Shown here: positions 62,288 to 64,000 of the stretch, one piece after another | How positions within the stretch are numbered: position 1 is the stretch's first letter | Layout of the letters: each line of letters opens with the position of its first letter | Origin: Agrobacterium salinitolerans | Lineage (GTDB): Bacteria > Pseudomonadota > Alphaproteobacteria > Rhizobiales > Rhizobiaceae | DNA: 64,000 nt | NCBI RefSeq assembly: GCF_002008225.1 | Contig: NZ_MRDH01000002.1 | Coordinates: 282,187-346,186, forward strand | Reading direction: 5' to 3' | Notes under the pieces: generated by a model | Told to the model about the DNA's origin: nothing | The model's database searches: none | Seen by the model: only the letters and a program-made list of their open reading frames with translations | Program-made: the position numbers and the translations under genes

Positions 62288-63805
62288 ATGAATATTCAGG
62301 TTCAGCAGAAAGCGGGCGAAGCGCCCTTCAAGCTGAAATACGGCAATTACATTGGCGGCAAGTGGGTGGAGCCGAAGTCCGGCCGCTACATGGAGAATCT
62401 TTCGCCGGTCACCGGCCATAAGATCTGCGAAGTGCCGCGCTCGGATGCGTCCGACATCGAGTTCGCGCTCGACGCCGCACACAAGGCGCGCGACAAATGG
62501 GGTAAGACCAGCATAACCGAGCGCTCCAACATCCTGCTCAAGATCGCCCAGCGGATCGAAGACAATCTCGATCTCATCGCCCGGGCCGAGACCTGGGACA
62601 ATGGCAAGCCGCTGCGTGAAACCACCAATGCGGACATTCCGCTCGCCATCGATCATTTCCGTTATTTCGCGGGCTGCATCCGCGCTCAGGAAGGCACGAT
62701 CGGCGAAATCGACAACGATACGGTCGCCTATCACTTCCATGAACCGCTCGGTGTCGTCGGCCAGATCATTCCGTGGAATTTCCCGATTCTGATGGCCGCC
62801 TGGAAGCTTGCGCCTGCGCTTGCTGCCGGCAATTGCGTGGTGCTGAAGCCTGCGGAACAGACGCCTGCCTCGATTCTCATCGTAATGGAGCTGATTGAAG
62901 ATCTGCTGCCGCCCGGCGTTCTCAACATCGTCAACGGTACGGGCCTTGAAGCCGGCAAGCCGCTGGCGCAGAGCAACCGCATCGCCAAGATCGCGTTTAC
63001 CGGTTCGACATCGGTCGGCAAGGAAATCATGCGCTATGCGGCCGACAACGTCACCAACATCACCCTGGAACTGGGCGGCAAGTCGCCGAACATCTTCTTC
63101 GCCGATGTGATGAACGAGGACGATGCCTTCCTCGACAAGGCGCTCGAAGGTTTCGCCTTCTTCGCGCTGAACCAGGGCGAAGTCTGCACCTGCCCCTCGC
63201 GGGCGCTGGTGCATGAATCGATCTATGACCGCTTCATGGAAAAGGCGATCAAGCGCGTTCAGGCCATAAGCCAGGACGATCCGCTCAACCCGTCGACCAT
63301 GCTGGGCGCGCAGGCCTCGCAGGAACAGTTCGACAAGATCATGAGCTATCTGGAGATCGGCAAGAAGGAAGGTGCCAAGGTTCTGACCGGCGGCGACCGC
63401 AAGACGCTGACGGGCGACCTGAAGGACGGCTATTACATCCAGCCGACCGTATTTGAAGGCAATAACAAGATGCGGATTTTCCAGGAGGAAATCTTCGGTC
63501 CCGTCGTTTCCGTCACCACCTTCAAGACGGTGGAAGAAGCGCTCGAAATTGCCAATGACACGGTTTACGGTCTGGGTGCCGGCGTCTGGAGCCGCGACAC
63601 GAACATCGCTTATCGGGCCGGGCGTGGCATCGAAGCGGGCCGTGTGTGGACGAACTGCTATCACGTCTATCCGGCGGGCGCTGCCTTTGGCGGTTACAAG
63701 CAGTCGGGCATCGGTCGAGAGACCCACAAGATGATGCTTGATCACTACCAGCAGACCAAGAACCTGCTCGTGTCCTACAGCCCGAACAAGGTCGGTTTCT
63801 TCTGA
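62288..63805 (+). CDS. Aldehyde dehydrogenase (NAD-dependent)
   Basis: A 505-residue ALDH, oxidising aldehydes to acids. The cofactor region has [25 protein letters not shown]; the catalytic Glu is in LELGGKSPN, the catalytic Cys in [11 protein letters not shown], and the C-terminal [12 protein letters not shown] is family-standard. The type is close to the acetaldehyde/ExaC-AldA group that often follows an AcoR-like regulator. The ATG at 62288 follows GGGAGGA. Likely controlled by the upstream GAF-Fis regulator, responding to an alcohol or aldehyde. Confidence 0.95.
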   Translation: MNIQVQQKAGEAPFKLKYGNYIGGKWVEPKSGRYMENLSPVTGHKICEVPRSDASDIEFALDAAHKARDKWGKTSITERSNILLKIAQRIEDNLDLIARAETWDNGKPLRETTNADIPLAIDHFRYFAGCIRAQEGTIGEIDNDTVAYHFHEPLGVVGQIIPWNFPILMAAWKLAPALAAGNCVVLKPAEQTPASILIVMELIEDLLPPGVLNIVNGTGLEAGKPLAQSNRIAKIAFTGSTSVGKEIMRYAADNVTNITLELGGKSPNIFFADVMNEDDAFLDKALEGFAFFALNQGEVCTCPSRALVHESIYDRFMEKAIKRVQAISQDDPLNPSTMLGAQASQEQFDKIMSYLEIGKKEGAKVLTGGDRKTLTGDLKDGYYIQPTVFEGNNKMRIFQEEIFGPVVSVTTFKTVEEALEIANDTVYGLGAGVWSRDTNIAYRAGRGIEAGRVWTNCYHVYPAGAAFGGYKQSGIGRETHKMMLDHYQQTKNLLVSYSPNKVGFF

Positions 63806-64000
63806 GGTCCTCCCCGGAAGCCGGCGAGGGGCTGTGGCGCCAGATCGCCGGCGTGTTCCCAGGGGTTTCGGCCCCTGGGAACCCGGCTTCAAACAGAAAG
63901 GCCGGAGGTTCTGCCTCCGGCCTTCAGACTGCTGACAAACCCCTGGCGTGAGCTGGGGGTTTATGATTCATTGGGACATGTTGAAGAAACCTGCTCCTGA
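63806..64000 (+). other. Intergenic region with three hairpins at the window end
   Basis: No gene. CCCAGGGG/CCCCTGGG at 63858-63879; AAGGCCGGAGG/CCTCCGGCCTT (11 bp) at 63898-63924, followed by CAGACT; and AAACCCC/GGGGTTT at 63937-63962 followed by ATGATT. The second is the best terminator for the aldehyde dehydrogenase gene. The last 40 bases may be the edge of another gene, which cannot be judged. Confidence 0.6.

Overview
This 64 kb window reads as a stretch of the main chromosome of an Agrobacterium/Rhizobium-type alphaproteobacterium (Rhizobiaceae). The assignment rests on gene content recognised from sequence: a choXWV choline importer, a NolR-like ArsR regulator, a petABC (fbc) bc1 operon, a class II leuA behind a leucine-rich leader peptide, a MoxR/DUF58/DUF4159 operon, ClpS of the stand-alone type, NrsF-linked ECF sigma factor, and short GC-rich intergenic palindromes of the kind common in rhizobia. 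Coding density is high and there is no rRNA, tRNA, CRISPR array, integrase or complete insertion sequence that I can see. Species cannot be fixed from the sequence alone.

Layout. 1-5.3 kb: start of a DUF2333 gene, pseudoazurin with an FNR/NnrR-type box, thymidine kinase, and the choline ABC importer choX-choWV, whose 285-nt intercistronic spacer is packed with hairpins. 5.3-14.6 kb: an AT-rich stretch and a NolR-like repressor, a DUF3095 putative nucleotide cyclase, a branched-chain-amino-acid/GABA-type binding protein, VOC protein, CDF metal exporter, queF, DUF2076, HupE/UreJ, a ClpP paralogue, and an ECF sigma/NrsF anti-sigma pair. 14.6-27 kb: phytase-like esterase, benE, a BrnT/BrnA toxin-antitoxin module, leuA with an attenuator-type leader, and a run of single-gene units (phosphoesterase, two NUDIX/GNAT types, Xi-class glutathione transferase, MFS, Tat-exported metallo-beta-lactamase-fold protein with a divergent LysR regulator). 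27-34 kb: a four-gene minus-strand operon moxR-DUF58-DUF4159-GATase-like. 34-41 kb: DUF1285-NUDIX-CCA transferase with ATGA overlaps, small proteins, hemF, Na/Pi cotransporter and trmL.

41-54.6 kb: a tiny leader ORF and two tandem full-length ABC exporters separated by a REP-like inverted pair, an endonuclease/exonuclease/phosphatase-family membrane protein, petABC preceded by a 12-codon upstream ORF, apt, two overlapping MaoC genes, ychF, clpS, a GNAT gene and pth. 54.6-64 kb: a periplasmic solute-binding protein paired with a HAMP-PAS-GGDEF-EAL protein, rplY, an MHYT-GGDEF-EAL protein, a GAF/Fis regulator and its adjacent aldehyde dehydrogenase.

Most striking points: (i) the binding-protein/GGDEF-EAL gene pair sitting between rplY and pth, which by architecture resembles a ligand-sensing c-di-GMP module; (ii) several translation-coupled leaders (leucine-rich peptide before leuA, an Arg-Ile-Arg leader before an ABC exporter pair, an upstream ORF ending two bases before petA); (iii) a perfect symmetrical ATTAG-N9-AT site, matching the NolR consensus as I recall it, upstream of the MHYT-GGDEF-EAL gene; and (iv) the hairpin-dense choX-choW spacer. 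No wholly novel multi-gene system is proven here; the c-di-GMP pair, the DUF3095 cyclase-like protein and the leader-ORF/ABC exporter arrangement are the best candidates for something undescribed.
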